Below, piece after piece: positions 49,365 through 60,114 of a stretch of DNA of 64,000 bases. Source of the stretch: Hyphomicrobiales bacterium (GTDB taxonomy: Bacteria > Pseudomonadota > Alphaproteobacteria > Rhizobiales > NORP267). The notes beneath the pieces were generated by a model that searched no databases, was not told where the DNA came from, and saw only the letters and a list, made by a program, of their open reading frames with translations. How positions within the stretch are numbered: the stretch's first letter is position 1; every line of letters begins with the position of its first letter. The DNA lies in contig JAJFGZ010000004.1 of assembly GCA_021775855.1 (NCBI GenBank), positions 1 to 64,000 of the forward strand, read 5' to 3'. The position numbers and the translations under genes were made by a program.

Positions 49365-49970
49365 ATGAATGACAGGCGTTTAACCAACGGCAGCGAGTTG
49401 ATCCTGGCGAGCCATAATCCGGGCAAGGTGCGCGAAATCCGCGCCTTGCTTGAACCCTTCGGCATGAAAGTAAGCTCTGCAAGTGAACTTGAGTTGGACG
49501 AGCCGGAAGAAACCGGAATCACCTTCGTCGAGAATGCCCGGATCAAGGCTCTGGCGACGATGCGGGCGTCCGGGCGACCGTCGCTCGCCGACGATTCGGG
49601 GCTTGCGGTCGACGCCCTTGGCGGGGCACCCGGCATCTATTCCGCCCGCTGGGCGGGGCCCGAGAAGGACTTTTCCGTCGCCATGGAACGTGTCGAATCC
49701 GAGTTGAAGACGACCGGCGACTGCAACCGCCGGGCCGCCTTTATCTGCGCCCTGACGCTGTGCTGGCCAGACGGCCATTGCCGGGATTTTGAAGGCCGGG
49801 TGGAAGGTGAGCTGGTCTGGCCACCGCGCGGCACGCTCGGTTTTGGATACGACCCGGTCTTCGTACCGGACGGGCACAGCGAAACGTTCGGCGAAATGGA
49901 CCAGATCAAAAAACACGCCATGTCCCACCGTGCAGACGCGTTTCGGAAACTGGTCGATGCCTGTTTCTGA
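49365..49970 (+). CDS. rdgB: XTP/dITP diphosphatase RdgB/HAM1
   Basis: 201 residues. RdgB removes deaminated purine nucleotides. Motifs include [45 protein letters not shown], and [11 protein letters not shown]. The ATG directly follows the rph stop codon, so the two are translationally linked. Its end overlaps hemW by 14 bp. Confidence 0.96.
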   Translation: MNDRRLTNGSELILASHNPGKVREIRALLEPFGMKVSSASELELDEPEETGITFVENARIKALATMRASGRPSLADDSGLAVDALGGAPGIYSARWAGPEKDFSVAMERVESELKTTGDCNRRAAFICALTLCWPDGHCRDFEGRVEGELVWPPRGTLGFGYDPVFVPDGHSETFGEMDQIKKHAMSHRADAFRKLVDACF

Positions 49971-51126
49971 AAAACCGGGTCCCGAGCCCTTCGGTGTCTA
50001 TGTTCATTGGCCATTCTGCGCCGCCAAATGCCCCTATTGCGATTTCAATTCTCACGTGCGCCACCAACCGGTGAATCAACAAGTATTTGCTGACGCCCTG
50101 TGCACTGAGATCACAACAACCGCCCGGCGGGTGCCAGGCAGGCGGGTTGAGAGCGTGTTTTTTGGTGGTGGCACTCCTTCGCTCATGGAGCCGGACACCG
50201 TCGCCCGGATACTTGAATGCATCGCCGACAACTGGGCCATGCCGGATGACGTCGAGGTGACCCTCGAAGCCAACCCCACCAGCGTCGAAGCGACGCGTTT
50301 TCGCGGCTACGCCAAAGCCGGTGTCAACCGCTTGTCGCTTGGCGTTCAGGCGCTCGAAGATTCGGCCCTTCAAGCGCTCGGGAGGTTGCACAATGTGGAC
50401 CAGGCGCTTGGCGCGCTGGCGATCGCCAACGAAAACTTTACTCGAGTATCAATTGACCTGATCTACGCCCGCCCCGGCCAGACATTGTCCCAGTGGGAGG
50501 ACGAACTTGCCCGGGCCCTTGCGCTCGGCGTCGGGCATATCTCGCCTTACCAGCTGACCATCGAAGCGGGGACACCGTTTGCCGATCTCGAGGCACGTGG
50601 CAAATTGCGGCAATTGCCGTCTGACCTCGCGTTTGACATGTTCGCGGCGACCAACCGGTTGTGCGCGAGCGCCGGACTGCCTGCTTACGAGGTTTCCAAC
50701 CATGCCCGCCCCGGCGAGGAGAGCCGGCACAATCTGATCTACTGGCGCTACGGGGAATATGCCGGGATCGGCCCTGGCGCCCACGGCCGTCTGATTTCCG
50801 AGGATCACCGTTGGTCGACGGCAACGGAGTTTCACCCCGAAACCTGGCGGCAAAAAGTTGAAGACCAGGGATCAGGTCTGGTGACCGACGACCGGCTCAG
50901 CCCGGCGGAAGCGTCGAAAGAATATCTGTTGATGGCGCTGCGCCTCTCGGAAGGCCTCAATCTTGCGCGTTATGCCTGGATTGCTGGAGCGCCGCTGGAA
51001 AAATCCCGCTACCTGCCTCTAATCGATGATGGGTTCCTCACCCTCGATAAAGCGGGATACCTGTCAGCAACCGACAAGGGCCGCCCGGTTCTGAACAGCG
51101 TCATTGCAGCAATAGCGGGGCTCTAA
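49957..51126 (+). CDS. hemW: HemW radical-SAM haem chaperone-like protein
   Basis: 389 residues. The radical-SAM cluster CAAKCPYC (CxxxCxxC) is at residues 23–30 within [21 protein letters not shown], and [20 protein letters not shown] follows. HemW binds haem and was once called coproporphyrinogen III oxidase-like. The ATG at 49957 overlaps rdgB. Tail-to-tail 4-bp overlap with the convergent lipoprotein gene. Confidence 0.93.
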   Translation: MPVSEKPGPEPFGVYVHWPFCAAKCPYCDFNSHVRHQPVNQQVFADALCTEITTTARRVPGRRVESVFFGGGTPSLMEPDTVARILECIADNWAMPDDVEVTLEANPTSVEATRFRGYAKAGVNRLSLGVQALEDSALQALGRLHNVDQALGALAIANENFTRVSIDLIYARPGQTLSQWEDELARALALGVGHISPYQLTIEAGTPFADLEARGKLRQLPSDLAFDMFAATNRLCASAGLPAYEVSNHARPGEESRHNLIYWRYGEYAGIGPGAHGRLISEDHRWSTATEFHPETWRQKVEDQGSGLVTDDRLSPAEASKEYLLMALRLSEGLNLARYAWIAGAPLEKSRYLPLIDDGFLTLDKAGYLSATDKGRPVLNSVIAAIAGL

Positions 51127-52313
51127 AACGCGCGCGGACCAAACGCCTGCGGGGCCGGTTGCAAGACCCTGTTTCCGCCGCCTTCGGTTACTTCCATGAT
51201 CGACAATCCGCGTTCGTTGAGCCCATTGGTCAGAAAGCGGAAAATCCCGTCGACGCCCTGAAACCCGCTGGGATTGGTCAACGCCGCATCGGTGAAGCGC
51301 TGATTCTGAGGTTGGGTCGCCAGGGTGGATACCAGATTGACTGCATCGTAGGCAAGGCTCGCCAGCCGGGGCGGTTCTGACCCGTAGGTCGCCTGGAACT
51401 GGTTCGAGAATTCCTGAAACCCGGTCGGATCAGCGGACGGGTACCAACCGCCTTTGAGCGAAGGCTCGCGGCGCGCCCGTTCGTCATCCCACTGCCCCGA
51501 GCCAAGAAATTTGACCATATCGGTCTTGACCCCGTTGATAGACAAAAGTGGTACCAGCGAAGGAATAACGTTGGGCCCGTCGGGGATCAGAATCGCATCG
51601 GCCTGGGGCGTATCGCCGTTGGCCACTTCCGATATCCGTTGTGCCGGTTCCATCATCCCCTGGCGGTCGAGCGGGTAAGTCTCGATCGCCACCACCTGGC
51701 CACCATTGCGTACAACCGCCTGCTGGAACGCGCCCTGGACAATCGTGCCGTAGGCGTTTTGGGGCAGGATCGCTGCGAACGATCGTTTTCCCTGCGCGAC
51801 CGCGTAGGCGATAATCTGGTTGATATCGTTCTCCGGCAGGAAGCTCAGCAGATACACCCCGCGCCCGGCCACATTGGAATCGGTGGAGAAGGCGATCATC
51901 GGTATATTTGCCTGGCGGGTGATCGCGCTTGCGGCGGAAACGGATTCCGCGAATACCGGCCCGATTACCAGTTCAGCACCTTCACTCACGAGTTCAGTTG
52001 CAGCCGCCGCCGCGCCGGCTGCGGTGCCCTGGGTATCTTTCGGGATCAGAATGATATCGGGATTATTGAACGTGAACAGGGCAAGCTCGGCGGCCTCTTT
52101 GAGCGCCTTGGCGGTGCGCCCGGCATTGCCGTTCGCGGTCATTGGCAACAGCAGGCCGATTTTGACGGTGCCCGAGCCGATGGCGTCGAATTGCGCGCTC
52201 TGGCCGGTTCCAATATTGCCGAAACCGCCCCTGTTGAAATTGCCTGTACCGCACGCGGCAAGCAATATGGCAAAGCCCGCAAGGACTAGACCTATCGGGA
52301 AAAATCTTTTCAT
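51123..52313 (-). CDS. LpoA-like penicillin-binding protein activator lipoprotein
   Basis: 396 residues. A lipoprotein signal ends in LAAC (FAILLAACGTGNFNRGG) at about residue 21. The rest is a periplasmic-binding-protein fold (type 1, Leu/Ile/Val-like): KIGLLLPMTANGNAGRTAKALKEAAELALF and VIGPVFAESVSAASAITRQA. Beside rsmI and yraN it matches the gammaproteobacterial lpoA–yraN neighbourhood; LpoA activates PBP1A. The role is inferred from context and fold. Confidence 0.8.
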   Translation of the reverse strand: MKRFFPIGLVLAGFAILLAACGTGNFNRGGFGNIGTGQSAQFDAIGSGTVKIGLLLPMTANGNAGRTAKALKEAAELALFTFNNPDIILIPKDTQGTAAGAAAAATELVSEGAELVIGPVFAESVSAASAITRQANIPMIAFSTDSNVAGRGVYLLSFLPENDINQIIAYAVAQGKRSFAAILPQNAYGTIVQGAFQQAVVRNGGQVVAIETYPLDRQGMMEPAQRISEVANGDTPQADAILIPDGPNVIPSLVPLLSINGVKTDMVKFLGSGQWDDERARREPSLKGGWYPSADPTGFQEFSNQFQATYGSEPPRLASLAYDAVNLVSTLATQPQNQRFTDAALTNPSGFQGVDGIFRFLTNGLNERGLSIMEVTEGGGNRVLQPAPQAFGPRAF

Positions 52314-52460
52314 GTCCGCCGAAAATCCTCGCACCCACCGCAAAGTGGGGAGAAATGATCATATTGAACGCGCACCGTCCAGTCGAAATATGGCGGTATT
52401 CGGGACAACGCACCGAGAATGCCTTATTAGTCGCATCTAAACCCGAATTCAGGAACGTAG

Positions 52461-53390
52461 ATGCCTAGCGATAGTGAAGATCAGGAGCGCCCGGCCGCCG
52501 GCTTTTTCATCCAGGGAAAGTCTTTTTTCCCCCCGCCATTGGCGCCTGGGCTGTATATCGTCGCGACGCCAATCGGAAATCTCGGTGATGTAACGATCCG
52601 GGCACTCGAAACCCTGGCGGGCGCCGACAAAATCGCCTGCGAGGATACGCGCGTCACCCGGCGACTGCTCGATCGATACGGAATAAAAACCAGGCTTGTC
52701 TCCTACCACGACCGCAACGGCGCAGCCCAGCGCCCGAATTTACTTGCCATGCTGGATGACGGCGCGGTGCTTGCCCTGGTGAGCGATGCCGGGACCCCGC
52801 TTGTTTCCGATCCGGGCTACAAGCTGGTGCGCGACGCGGGGAAACGCGGGGTCGACGTGTTCGCCATCCCAGGTGCTTCGTCGCTGCTGGCGGGCCTTGT
52901 GGTGGCAGGGCTGCCGACCGACCGGTTTGTTTTTGAAGGGTTTCTGCCCACAAAGAGCAAAGCCCGGATCGACCGCATCCGGGCGCTTGCCGGGGTCGAT
53001 GCCACCCTGGTATTTTTCGAATCCGCCAAGCGGTTGGCGGCCTGTTTGAAAAACCTTCGTGATGAAATGGGCGACCGCGACGCGGTTATTGCCCGCGAGA
53101 TCACAAAAAAATTTGAGGAGACCATTCGCGGATCGCTGGCAGAATTGACCGAGCGATTTAGCAGCGGCGAGACCCTGAAAGGCGAGGTGGTTCTTCTGGT
53201 CGGGCCGCCTGGCGAACCGGCCCAGGGAGAGCAATCCCTCGACGACGCGCTAAACGATGCGCTTCAGACCTTGTCTGTGCGCGAAGCCGCTATCGAAATT
53301 GCAGGTCTGCTCGATCTGCCGCGCCGGACGGTATACGCCCGCGCCCTGGCACTTGCAGGCAAGACACGCGGCCATGACCCGCAGTCCTGA
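52461..53390 (+). CDS. rsmI: 16S rRNA (cytidine1402-2'-O)-methyltransferase RsmI
   Basis: 309 residues. RsmI belongs to the tetrapyrrole methylase-like family. Motifs: GLYIVATPIGNLGDVTIRALETL, ACEDTRVTRRLLDRYGI, LVSDAGTPLVSDPGYKLVRDA. Its end overlaps yraN by 17 bp. Divergent from the LpoA-like gene (147-bp gap with promoters). Confidence 0.95.
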   Translation: MPSDSEDQERPAAGFFIQGKSFFPPPLAPGLYIVATPIGNLGDVTIRALETLAGADKIACEDTRVTRRLLDRYGIKTRLVSYHDRNGAAQRPNLLAMLDDGAVLALVSDAGTPLVSDPGYKLVRDAGKRGVDVFAIPGASSLLAGLVVAGLPTDRFVFEGFLPTKSKARIDRIRALAGVDATLVFFESAKRLAACLKNLRDEMGDRDAVIAREITKKFEETIRGSLAELTERFSSGETLKGEVVLLVGPPGEPAQGEQSLDDALNDALQTLSVREAAIEIAGLLDLPRRTVYARALALAGKTRGHDPQS

Positions 53391-53763
53391 GCACCCCGCC
53401 CGTCGCCGCGCCGAGCGCCGTGGCATGCGCGCGGAATGGGTCGCCGCCTGGTGGTTGCGTGCCAAGGGGTACCGAATCCTGGAGCATCGCTACAAGTCAC
53501 CCGTTGGCGAGATCGATCTGATCGTCCGCCGGGGCCGGCATCTCGCGTTTGTCGAGGTCAAGGCGCGCCGGAGCCGGGATCGGGCTCTCGAATCCCTCTC
53601 CGCCCACCAGCGCCGCCGCATAGTCCACGCCGCGGAGGCCTGGCTCGCGGGTGAAGCAATGCGCGCCCGGCTTCCGGACACCTATGACATTTCTTTCGAC
53701 ATGGTGCTTGTGGTGCCCGGGCGCTTTCCCTATCACTTGTCGAGCTTGTTCGACGCCGGTTGA
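53374..53763 (+). CDS. yraN: YraN/UPF0102 endonuclease-like protein
   Basis: 129 residues. The PD-(D/E)XK-like fold is marked by [36 protein letters not shown] (Glu, Asp and ExK motif). The biochemical role is unproven. ATG at 53374 lies inside the end of rsmI; yraN next to rsmI is a widespread arrangement. Confidence 0.9.
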   Translation: MTRSPEHPARRRAERRGMRAEWVAAWWLRAKGYRILEHRYKSPVGEIDLIVRRGRHLAFVEVKARRSRDRALESLSAHQRRRIVHAAEAWLAGEAMRARLPDTYDISFDMVLVVPGRFPYHLSSLFDAG

Positions 53764-53807
53764 GCCGGTTTCGCTATTCAAAAATTTCAGAATCAGGTGA
53801 CGACACT

Positions 53808-54749
53808 ATGCCACTCCGTGTAGCTATCCAGATGGACCCCGTCGAAGACATTGATATCGAAGGGGATTCGTCTTTTGCCCTGATGCTGGAAGCGCAGAAA
53901 CGCGGTCACGAATTATTTTATTACCTGCCCCAGAATCTATCCATGAAGGACGGCGCGATCTTCGCCCGTGGGCAATCCCTCAAGGTCCGCGACGAAGCCG
54001 GGCGACATTTCGAGCTGGGGGAAACGCGGCTTGAAAACTTGATCGATTGGGACACAGTGCTTCTGCGCCAGGACCCGCCATTCGACATGTCGTACATCAC
54101 CACGACCCACCTTCTGGAACGGATCCATCCGCAAACCCTGGTCGTGAATGATCCAGCCGAGGTGCGCAACGCGCCCGAAAAGATTTTCGTGACGGATTTT
54201 GCCGATCTAATGCCACCGACTCTGATTACCCTTGATCGCGAACTGGTCGACGAATTCCGCGTGGCCTATGGCGACATCATCATCAAACCGTTGTACGGAA
54301 ATGGCGGCGCCGGGGTTTTCCGCCTCAGACAGGACGACAGCAACCTCGCCTCGCTTTTGGAGATGTTTGGCGATCTTTACCCTGAACCGTTTATCGTCCA
54401 GCAATATTTGTCGGACGTACGCAAGGGCGATAAGCGCATTATTCTGGTGGACGGCGACCCGGTTGGGGCGATCAACCGGGTCCCGGCGGATGGCGAAACC
54501 CGCTCCAACATGCATGTGGGGGGGCGCCCCGAACATTCCGAATTGACCGATCGCGAGCGCGAAATATGCGCCCGTATCGGACCGGAACTGAAAGCCCGCG
54601 GCATGATTTTCGTCGGCATCGACGTGATCGGCGACGTGATGACCGAGATCAATGTCACCTCGCCGACTGGCATCCGCGAGGTTGCCAATTTTGGCGGCAA
54701 TGACATCGCGGCACTGATCTGGGACGCCATCGAATCCCGGACCGGCTAA
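53808..54749 (+). CDS. gshB: Glutathione synthetase
   Basis: 313 residues. GshB joins gamma-glutamylcysteine and glycine. ATP-grasp motifs [57 protein letters not shown] and [13 protein letters not shown] are present. ATG at 53808 has AGGTGA upstream. It follows yraN by 44 bp. Confidence 0.96.
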   Translation: MPLRVAIQMDPVEDIDIEGDSSFALMLEAQKRGHELFYYLPQNLSMKDGAIFARGQSLKVRDEAGRHFELGETRLENLIDWDTVLLRQDPPFDMSYITTTHLLERIHPQTLVVNDPAEVRNAPEKIFVTDFADLMPPTLITLDRELVDEFRVAYGDIIIKPLYGNGGAGVFRLRQDDSNLASLLEMFGDLYPEPFIVQQYLSDVRKGDKRIILVDGDPVGAINRVPADGETRSNMHVGGRPEHSELTDREREICARIGPELKARGMIFVGIDVIGDVMTEINVTSPTGIREVANFGGNDIAALIWDAIESRTG

Positions 54750-54859
54750 CCAAAGACTAGTTTTCCACAATCGATGTTCACATTATGTTCTTGCACGTGG
54801 GTGCGGTCCACGCTAGGATGGTTGGCATTTATTGATCAATTTATTCAGGCATTTGCAAA

Positions 54860-56392
54860 ATGGTCTCACGGGTCACGACGGTCGCATTTGAGGGCGTCAA
54901 TGCCCGCGTTGTTGACGTCCAGGTCCATGTGGCGTCCGGGTTGCCAGCTTTCACCATTGTCGGATTGCCGGACAAAGCCGTCGGCGAGAGCCGCGAACGG
55001 GTCCGCGCTGCGCTCAGCGCTGTCGGCCTTGGACTGCCTCCAAAACGGATCACGGTCAATCTCGCGCCTGCCGACCTGCCGAAAGCGGGCAGCCATTACG
55101 ACCTCCCCATCGCCCTTGGCCTGATGGCGGCGATTGGCGCTGTGCCCGCCGACATGCTTGACGAGTTTATCGTGATCGGTGAACTGGCGTTAGACGGGTC
55201 CATATCAAAGGTGACCGGGGCGTTGCCTGCGGCCATCGGCGCCAACGCCGCCGGCAAGGGTTTAATCTGCCCTTATTCTTGCGGGTCCGAGGCTGCCTGG
55301 GCGGACCAGGACATGGCAATTCTCGCACCGTCCAATCTTGTCGGCTTGGCCAACCATTTCAAGGGATCACAGGTGCTGGAGCGCCCGGAACCTGGGGTCA
55401 TGGCGGATGCAGGCAACCCGCCCGATCTGGCCGATATCAAGGGCCAGGAAATTGCCCGCCGCGTCCTGGAGATCGCGGCGGCTGGCGGCCACAACCTGCT
55501 GATGGTCGGCCCGCCTGGAGCCGGTAAATCCATGTTGGCCAGTCGGCTGCCCTCGATCCTGCCGCCGCTTTCAACTCCCGAGATGCTCGAGGTGAGCATG
55601 CTCCAGTCGATCGCCGGGTTGCTCGAAGGGGGCCGTATTTCACGCGCCCGCCCGTTCCGCAGCCCGCACCATTCCGCCACGATGGCGGCGATGGTCGGTG
55701 GCGGTGTGCGGGCCCACCCGGGCGAAGTCTCGCTCTCCCATCTGGGGGTGTTGTTCCTAGACGAATTGCCGGAATTCTCGCCCCAGGTGCTTGATTCTTT
55801 GCGCCAGCCCCTGGAGACAGGGGAGACCGCCATCGCCAGGGCCAATCACCGGGTCACCTACCCGTCGCGGTTCCAGCTGATTGCAGCGATGAACCCGTGC
55901 CGGTGCGGGATGGCCGGGGAGCCGGGTCGCACCTGCGCCCGCGGTCCGCGCTGTGCGGGTGATTACCAGGCCAGGATTTCGGGACCGCTGATCGACCGGG
56001 TCGATATCCAGATCGAAGTCCCGGCCGTGGCCGCAAGCGATTTGGTCATGCCGCGCCCGGTCGAAGACAGCCGCCAGGTGGCCGAACGGGTGGCGGCGGA
56101 GCGGGACGTGCAGGTTAGCCGGTTGGCGGCGCTGGGGCACACCCACATGCGCACCAACACAGATTGCAGTTCGGCGATCATCGAGGAAATCGCCGCCCCG
56201 GACGTCTCCGGGCGGAAACTCCTCCAGGACGCCGTGGACGCGATGCGGCTGTCGGCACGCGGTTATCACCGGGTTTTGCGGGTAGCTCGGACCCTTTCCG
56301 ATCTTGCCGGCGCTGAGACCGTCGGCCGGGACGCGATCGCCGAAGCCCTTGGATACCGGGGTACGATTGGGGCATTTCAGGCGGCAGCCTGA
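54860..56392 (+). CDS. comM: ComM/YifB family Mg-chelatase-like AAA+ ATPase
   Basis: 510 residues. An N-terminal Lon-protease-S16-like domain (DVQVHVASGLPAFTIVGLPDKAVGESRERVRAALSAVG) precedes the AAA+ module (Walker A LMVGPPGAGKSMLASRLPSILPPL, Walker B LFLDELPEFSPQVLDSLRQP). ComM is a hexameric helicase acting in branch migration during natural transformation. The Cys cluster CRCGMAGEPGRTCARGPRC is also typical. Confidence 0.95.
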   Translation: MVSRVTTVAFEGVNARVVDVQVHVASGLPAFTIVGLPDKAVGESRERVRAALSAVGLGLPPKRITVNLAPADLPKAGSHYDLPIALGLMAAIGAVPADMLDEFIVIGELALDGSISKVTGALPAAIGANAAGKGLICPYSCGSEAAWADQDMAILAPSNLVGLANHFKGSQVLERPEPGVMADAGNPPDLADIKGQEIARRVLEIAAAGGHNLLMVGPPGAGKSMLASRLPSILPPLSTPEMLEVSMLQSIAGLLEGGRISRARPFRSPHHSATMAAMVGGGVRAHPGEVSLSHLGVLFLDELPEFSPQVLDSLRQPLETGETAIARANHRVTYPSRFQLIAAMNPCRCGMAGEPGRTCARGPRCAGDYQARISGPLIDRVDIQIEVPAVAASDLVMPRPVEDSRQVAERVAAERDVQVSRLAALGHTHMRTNTDCSSAIIEEIAAPDVSGRKLLQDAVDAMRLSARGYHRVLRVARTLSDLAGAETVGRDAIAEALGYRGTIGAFQAAA

Positions 56393-56539
56393 TCGGTTCT
56401 CATCACTTTCCACAGAAAAAATTGATCGTTTTTGATTTTCGACACAGTTTTGCCCGATCCGGCGTCAAGGATTTGTCAAGGTTGATGTGATCTTAATGCG
56501 ATTGTTGTTTTTGTCAGCCAGTGTTGGGTTTTGTTGCGT

Positions 56540-58930
56540 ATGTCTTCTGTTTCTGCGTCTCCGCTCGCCCGGGATATTCCAAATACATTGAATGATGAGG
56601 ACGACCGGCGTGCGCCGTCGCCACCGAATACGTCAGCAATTGTTGAAAATCCTGAGACTGGAAAAGACCCGGTCTCCGTTGTTGCCCGCCCGCAATTTAT
56701 GGGGATTGCCATTGGTGGTCTGCTGTTTGGCCTTGCGGCATGGTTCATTTCACCGTTTGCAGGCGTTGCCGGGATCGCGATTTTTGCTGCGCTCTATTCG
56801 ACGTCGATCGCCTGGCAAGCGCGCCGCGATATCGGTGTGGTCCAGCAGGAAAATGTGGCCCTGCGCCGCTCCATCGAACACCTCAATGACGGCAACTGGG
56901 AGCTACGCGAGAGCGAAGAACGGTACCGCGGCCTGATCGACGTCCAGGACGACCTGGTCCTGCGCCGCTCCCTCGATGGAAATATCAGTTTCATCAATGG
57001 CGCGGCCATCCGGGCCTTCGGCAAACCGGCTGAAGAGTTGATTGGGACGCGCTTTCAGCCGAAAATATTTGCTCTGGACTCAAGCGGGAATGTCGGAAAT
57101 GCCGCTACCGAGACGGGTGTCGCCGAATACCAGGAAAATTCCTACGACCGCAAAATTGAGACCGAGAACGGCCCGCGCTGGATCTCGTGGCGGGATTTCG
57201 CGGTGCGCGATAATGACGGCAGCCTGATCGAAATCCAGAGCGTTGGCCGCGATATAACGACCCGCAAGGCCAACGAAGAAGCTCTTGCCACCGCGCGCGA
57301 CGAGGCCGAAGACGCCAACCGTGCAAAATCCCGGTTTCTGGCGACAATGAGTCATGAAATCCGCACGCCCATGAACGGTATCCTCGGCATGACCGGGCTA
57401 CTACTTGATACCGAGATGGCGCCCGAACAACGCTCCTACGCCCAGGCGGTCAAAACCTCGGCCAACACCCTGCTGACGCTGATCGACGAAATTCTTGATT
57501 TTTCCAAAATCGAAGCCGGGCGATTGCAGCTTGATCCTGCCCCTGTACAGCTGTGCGACCTGTTACAGGGGGTCATCGAATTGCTGTCACCCCGCGCCCA
57601 GGACCGGGGCGTCGAAATCGCTTCTAAACTGGATCCCCTGATTCCTGAAATCGTAATCGCCGACGAGATGCGGCTGCGACAGATCCTGTTGAATCTCGCC
57701 GGCAACGGTATCAAATTCACCGATAAGGGAGGAGTCGCGATCGACGTGACTTATGTCGGTGAGGGAGCAGGTATCGAGGTTGCCGGCGTTGAGGAAAAAA
57801 CCGTCCGTCTCGAATTTTCGGTCATTGATACAGGCTCGGGCATGTCGCGCGAGGTTCAGGAACATATTTTCACCGAATTCCAGCAGGGCGACGCCTCGAC
57901 CACCCGCCGCCATGCGGGTACGGGTCTTGGCTTGACTATCTCACAGCGTCTCGTCGAGTTGATGAACGGCGAACTCGAGGTAAAATCAAAACCTCGTTCG
58001 GGCAGCAAATTTTCCTTCGAAATTGAGCTGCCGTTCACCGCGGAGGTGGAAAAGAACAACTTGCACAATTCCCTTAAAGACCACGATATCGCGTTGGTTT
58101 GGGAATCGCGGATCGAAGCCCCGCGCGTTCGCCATGCGCTCGAGAGCCTGGGCGCGACCGTGCGCCGTTTCAACACGCCGTCCGACGCGATGATCTGGCA
58201 GGGCACCCGCACGGGAACCCGGATCGTCCTGTGCGACATGCCAGCGGCCGAAGACATGTCCGCGTTGCTGGTTGCTGATCGCGACCGGAACGATCTCCGC
58301 GCGTTGGCGCTGCTGACAGCGGCCGAACGCCAGGATCTCGGGAAACTCGGCAACCTCGGGTTCGACGGGTATCTGATCAAACCCATCCGCCCGCAATCTT
58401 TGCTCTCCCAGATTGTCGGCCTGGCGCCTGGTTCGGACGCGCCTGCCGGTGCGAGAAAGCAGGACGCCCCCCGACCGGAGTTTTCCGGCGGCCGGGTATT
58501 GCTGGTTGAAGACAACGAAATCAATGCCCGTGTTGCCAAGGCGGTCATCAAACGTACCGGTTACGAGGTCGATCACGTTGTCAACGGCCGGCTGGCGGTC
58601 GAAGCAATCAAGGCTGCTAAAAACAGTACGAAGGATAACGGATATACAATGGTGTTTATGGACATCCATATGCCCGAAATGGATGGACTTGAAGCGACCC
58701 GCAGGATCCGGGCGCTCGGCCATGGCGAGAATAGCGACGGCCCAGGCGCAGTCCCGATCATCGCGCTGACGGCTAGCGCATTCAGCGAAGACCGTGACGC
58801 CTGTATGATGGTCGGGATGGACGATTTTCTCCCAAAGCCATTTGACGCCGGCGATTTGGAAAAAATCGCCGCAAACTGGGCTGGCCGTTCGACATCCGCC
58901 CGGGGTTCACATTTGTGTGCGGCAAATTAA
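56540..58930 (+). CDS. Hybrid sensor histidine kinase with two receiver modules
   Basis: 796 residues from ATG at 56540. Two membrane helices (about 54–92), a PAS domain (about 120–250), HisKA with His272 in SHEIRTPMNG, HATPase (NLAGNGIKFTDKGG, GTGLGLTISQRL), then a receiver-like domain that has lost most usual motifs (about 505–640, ending YLIKPIRPQS), and an intact receiver (about 650–770) with acceptor Asp708 in VFMDIHMPEMDG and a KPF lysine motif. No partner regulator is adjacent. The signal is unknown. Confidence 0.9.
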   Translation: MSSVSASPLARDIPNTLNDEDDRRAPSPPNTSAIVENPETGKDPVSVVARPQFMGIAIGGLLFGLAAWFISPFAGVAGIAIFAALYSTSIAWQARRDIGVVQQENVALRRSIEHLNDGNWELRESEERYRGLIDVQDDLVLRRSLDGNISFINGAAIRAFGKPAEELIGTRFQPKIFALDSSGNVGNAATETGVAEYQENSYDRKIETENGPRWISWRDFAVRDNDGSLIEIQSVGRDITTRKANEEALATARDEAEDANRAKSRFLATMSHEIRTPMNGILGMTGLLLDTEMAPEQRSYAQAVKTSANTLLTLIDEILDFSKIEAGRLQLDPAPVQLCDLLQGVIELLSPRAQDRGVEIASKLDPLIPEIVIADEMRLRQILLNLAGNGIKFTDKGGVAIDVTYVGEGAGIEVAGVEEKTVRLEFSVIDTGSGMSREVQEHIFTEFQQGDASTTRRHAGTGLGLTISQRLVELMNGELEVKSKPRSGSKFSFEIELPFTAEVEKNNLHNSLKDHDIALVWESRIEAPRVRHALESLGATVRRFNTPSDAMIWQGTRTGTRIVLCDMPAAEDMSALLVADRDRNDLRALALLTAAERQDLGKLGNLGFDGYLIKPIRPQSLLSQIVGLAPGSDAPAGARKQDAPRPEFSGGRVLLVEDNEINARVAKAVIKRTGYEVDHVVNGRLAVEAIKAAKNSTKDNGYTMVFMDIHMPEMDGLEATRRIRALGHGENSDGPGAVPIIALTASAFSEDRDACMMVGMDDFLPKPFDAGDLEKIAANWAGRSTSARGSHLCAAN

Positions 58931-59135
58931 ACAACTTCGCCATTGCCGAACCACTTCCTGATTTGCAATAATCCTGTCACTCGGGCCGATTAAGCAATTG
59001 GCCGTCCGGAGACAGACTAAGCAGATTGATTGCTGGTCTGGAAACCGGACACCTTCCAGCGGCCCGGATTGCGCCGCAAACGGGTAATAAATGTTGGGCT
59101 CGGCGGTACAACCTGGAGGCCAAAAAAAGGTGTCG

Positions 59136-60104
59136 ATGAAGTCCGCGATATCGGATGTTTTGATCGCCGGAACCCAGGCAGGTCTTCAGCAGGGTGCGCG
59201 GATTTTTTCGTTTCGCCGTCACTACCCCTCGATGCGCAAGCGCTGCGGCCCGGTCGCCGCCGGGACCACGTTTGCCCGCAATGGCTCGCTGGAAGTGCGG
59301 CTCGCCCGCAACCTCCAGGATATCCGGCGCGCCCAGCATCTGCGTTACAAGATTTTTTACGAGGAAATGTCAGCGATACCCGACGCGACGGCGTTGATCA
59401 CCCGGCGCGACGAAGATTCTTACGACAAGATGTGCGACCATTTGCTTGTATTTGATCATGGCGACGCCAACGGACCTGATTCGCGCATCCCCTGGGGTCA
59501 GAAGCCCCAGGTGGTCGGAACCTACCGACTTCTCCGCCAGGAAATGGCCGAAGAATATTCGGGATTTTATTCCCAGGAAGAATTCGATATTTCGGCCCTT
59601 ATCGCGCGCCACGGAAAGGGCACGAGGTTTCTGGAACTAGGCCGTTCGTGTGTCTTGAAGGGGTACCGTACCCGCCCGACAATCGAATTGCTGTGGCAGG
59701 GAATCTGGTCATACCTGGCGCGGCACAATCTTGACGCCATGATCGGTTGCGCCAGCCTGGAGGGGACCGACCCGGCGCAACACGCGGAGCATTTGAGTTT
59801 CCTGCATCACTTTTGTGCCCCCCCTCCGGATTGGCGGGCAAGCGCCCATCCCCACCAAAAAGTGGAAATGAATATGATCCCCAAGGAGGAGATCGAACCG
59901 ATGCGGGTGCTGCGCTCCCTGCCGCCGTTGATCAGGGGGTATCTCAGGGCCGGCGCCTATATCGGCGATGGCGCGGTGATCGACCACCAATTCGGGACCA
60001 CCGACGTCCTGATCATCCTGCCCGTCACCAATATCCGGCAGGGCCATATCGATTATATGCGCAAGCGCGAACGCCCCGCCAACGGGCAGCTGGCAGGCAG
60101 TTGA
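59136..60104 (+). CDS. OlsB-like ornithine/lyso-lipid N-acyltransferase (GNAT-type)
   Basis: 322 residues. The acyl-ACP-dependent N-acyltransferase pattern is LEVRLARNLQDIRRAQHLRYKIFYEEM, VVGTYRLLRQEMAEEY, FLELGRSCVLKGYRTRPTIELLWQGI and IPKEEIEPMR. OlsB makes lyso-ornithine lipid, used in phosphorus-free membrane lipids. OlsA is not adjacent. It could be a related polyamino lipid enzyme; substrate is inferred. ATG at 59136 has AAGG upstream. Confidence 0.8.
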   Translation: MKSAISDVLIAGTQAGLQQGARIFSFRRHYPSMRKRCGPVAAGTTFARNGSLEVRLARNLQDIRRAQHLRYKIFYEEMSAIPDATALITRRDEDSYDKMCDHLLVFDHGDANGPDSRIPWGQKPQVVGTYRLLRQEMAEEYSGFYSQEEFDISALIARHGKGTRFLELGRSCVLKGYRTRPTIELLWQGIWSYLARHNLDAMIGCASLEGTDPAQHAEHLSFLHHFCAPPPDWRASAHPHQKVEMNMIPKEEIEPMRVLRSLPPLIRGYLRAGAYIGDGAVIDHQFGTTDVLIILPVTNIRQGHIDYMRKRERPANGQLAGS

Positions 60105-60114
60105 TTGGGACCGA

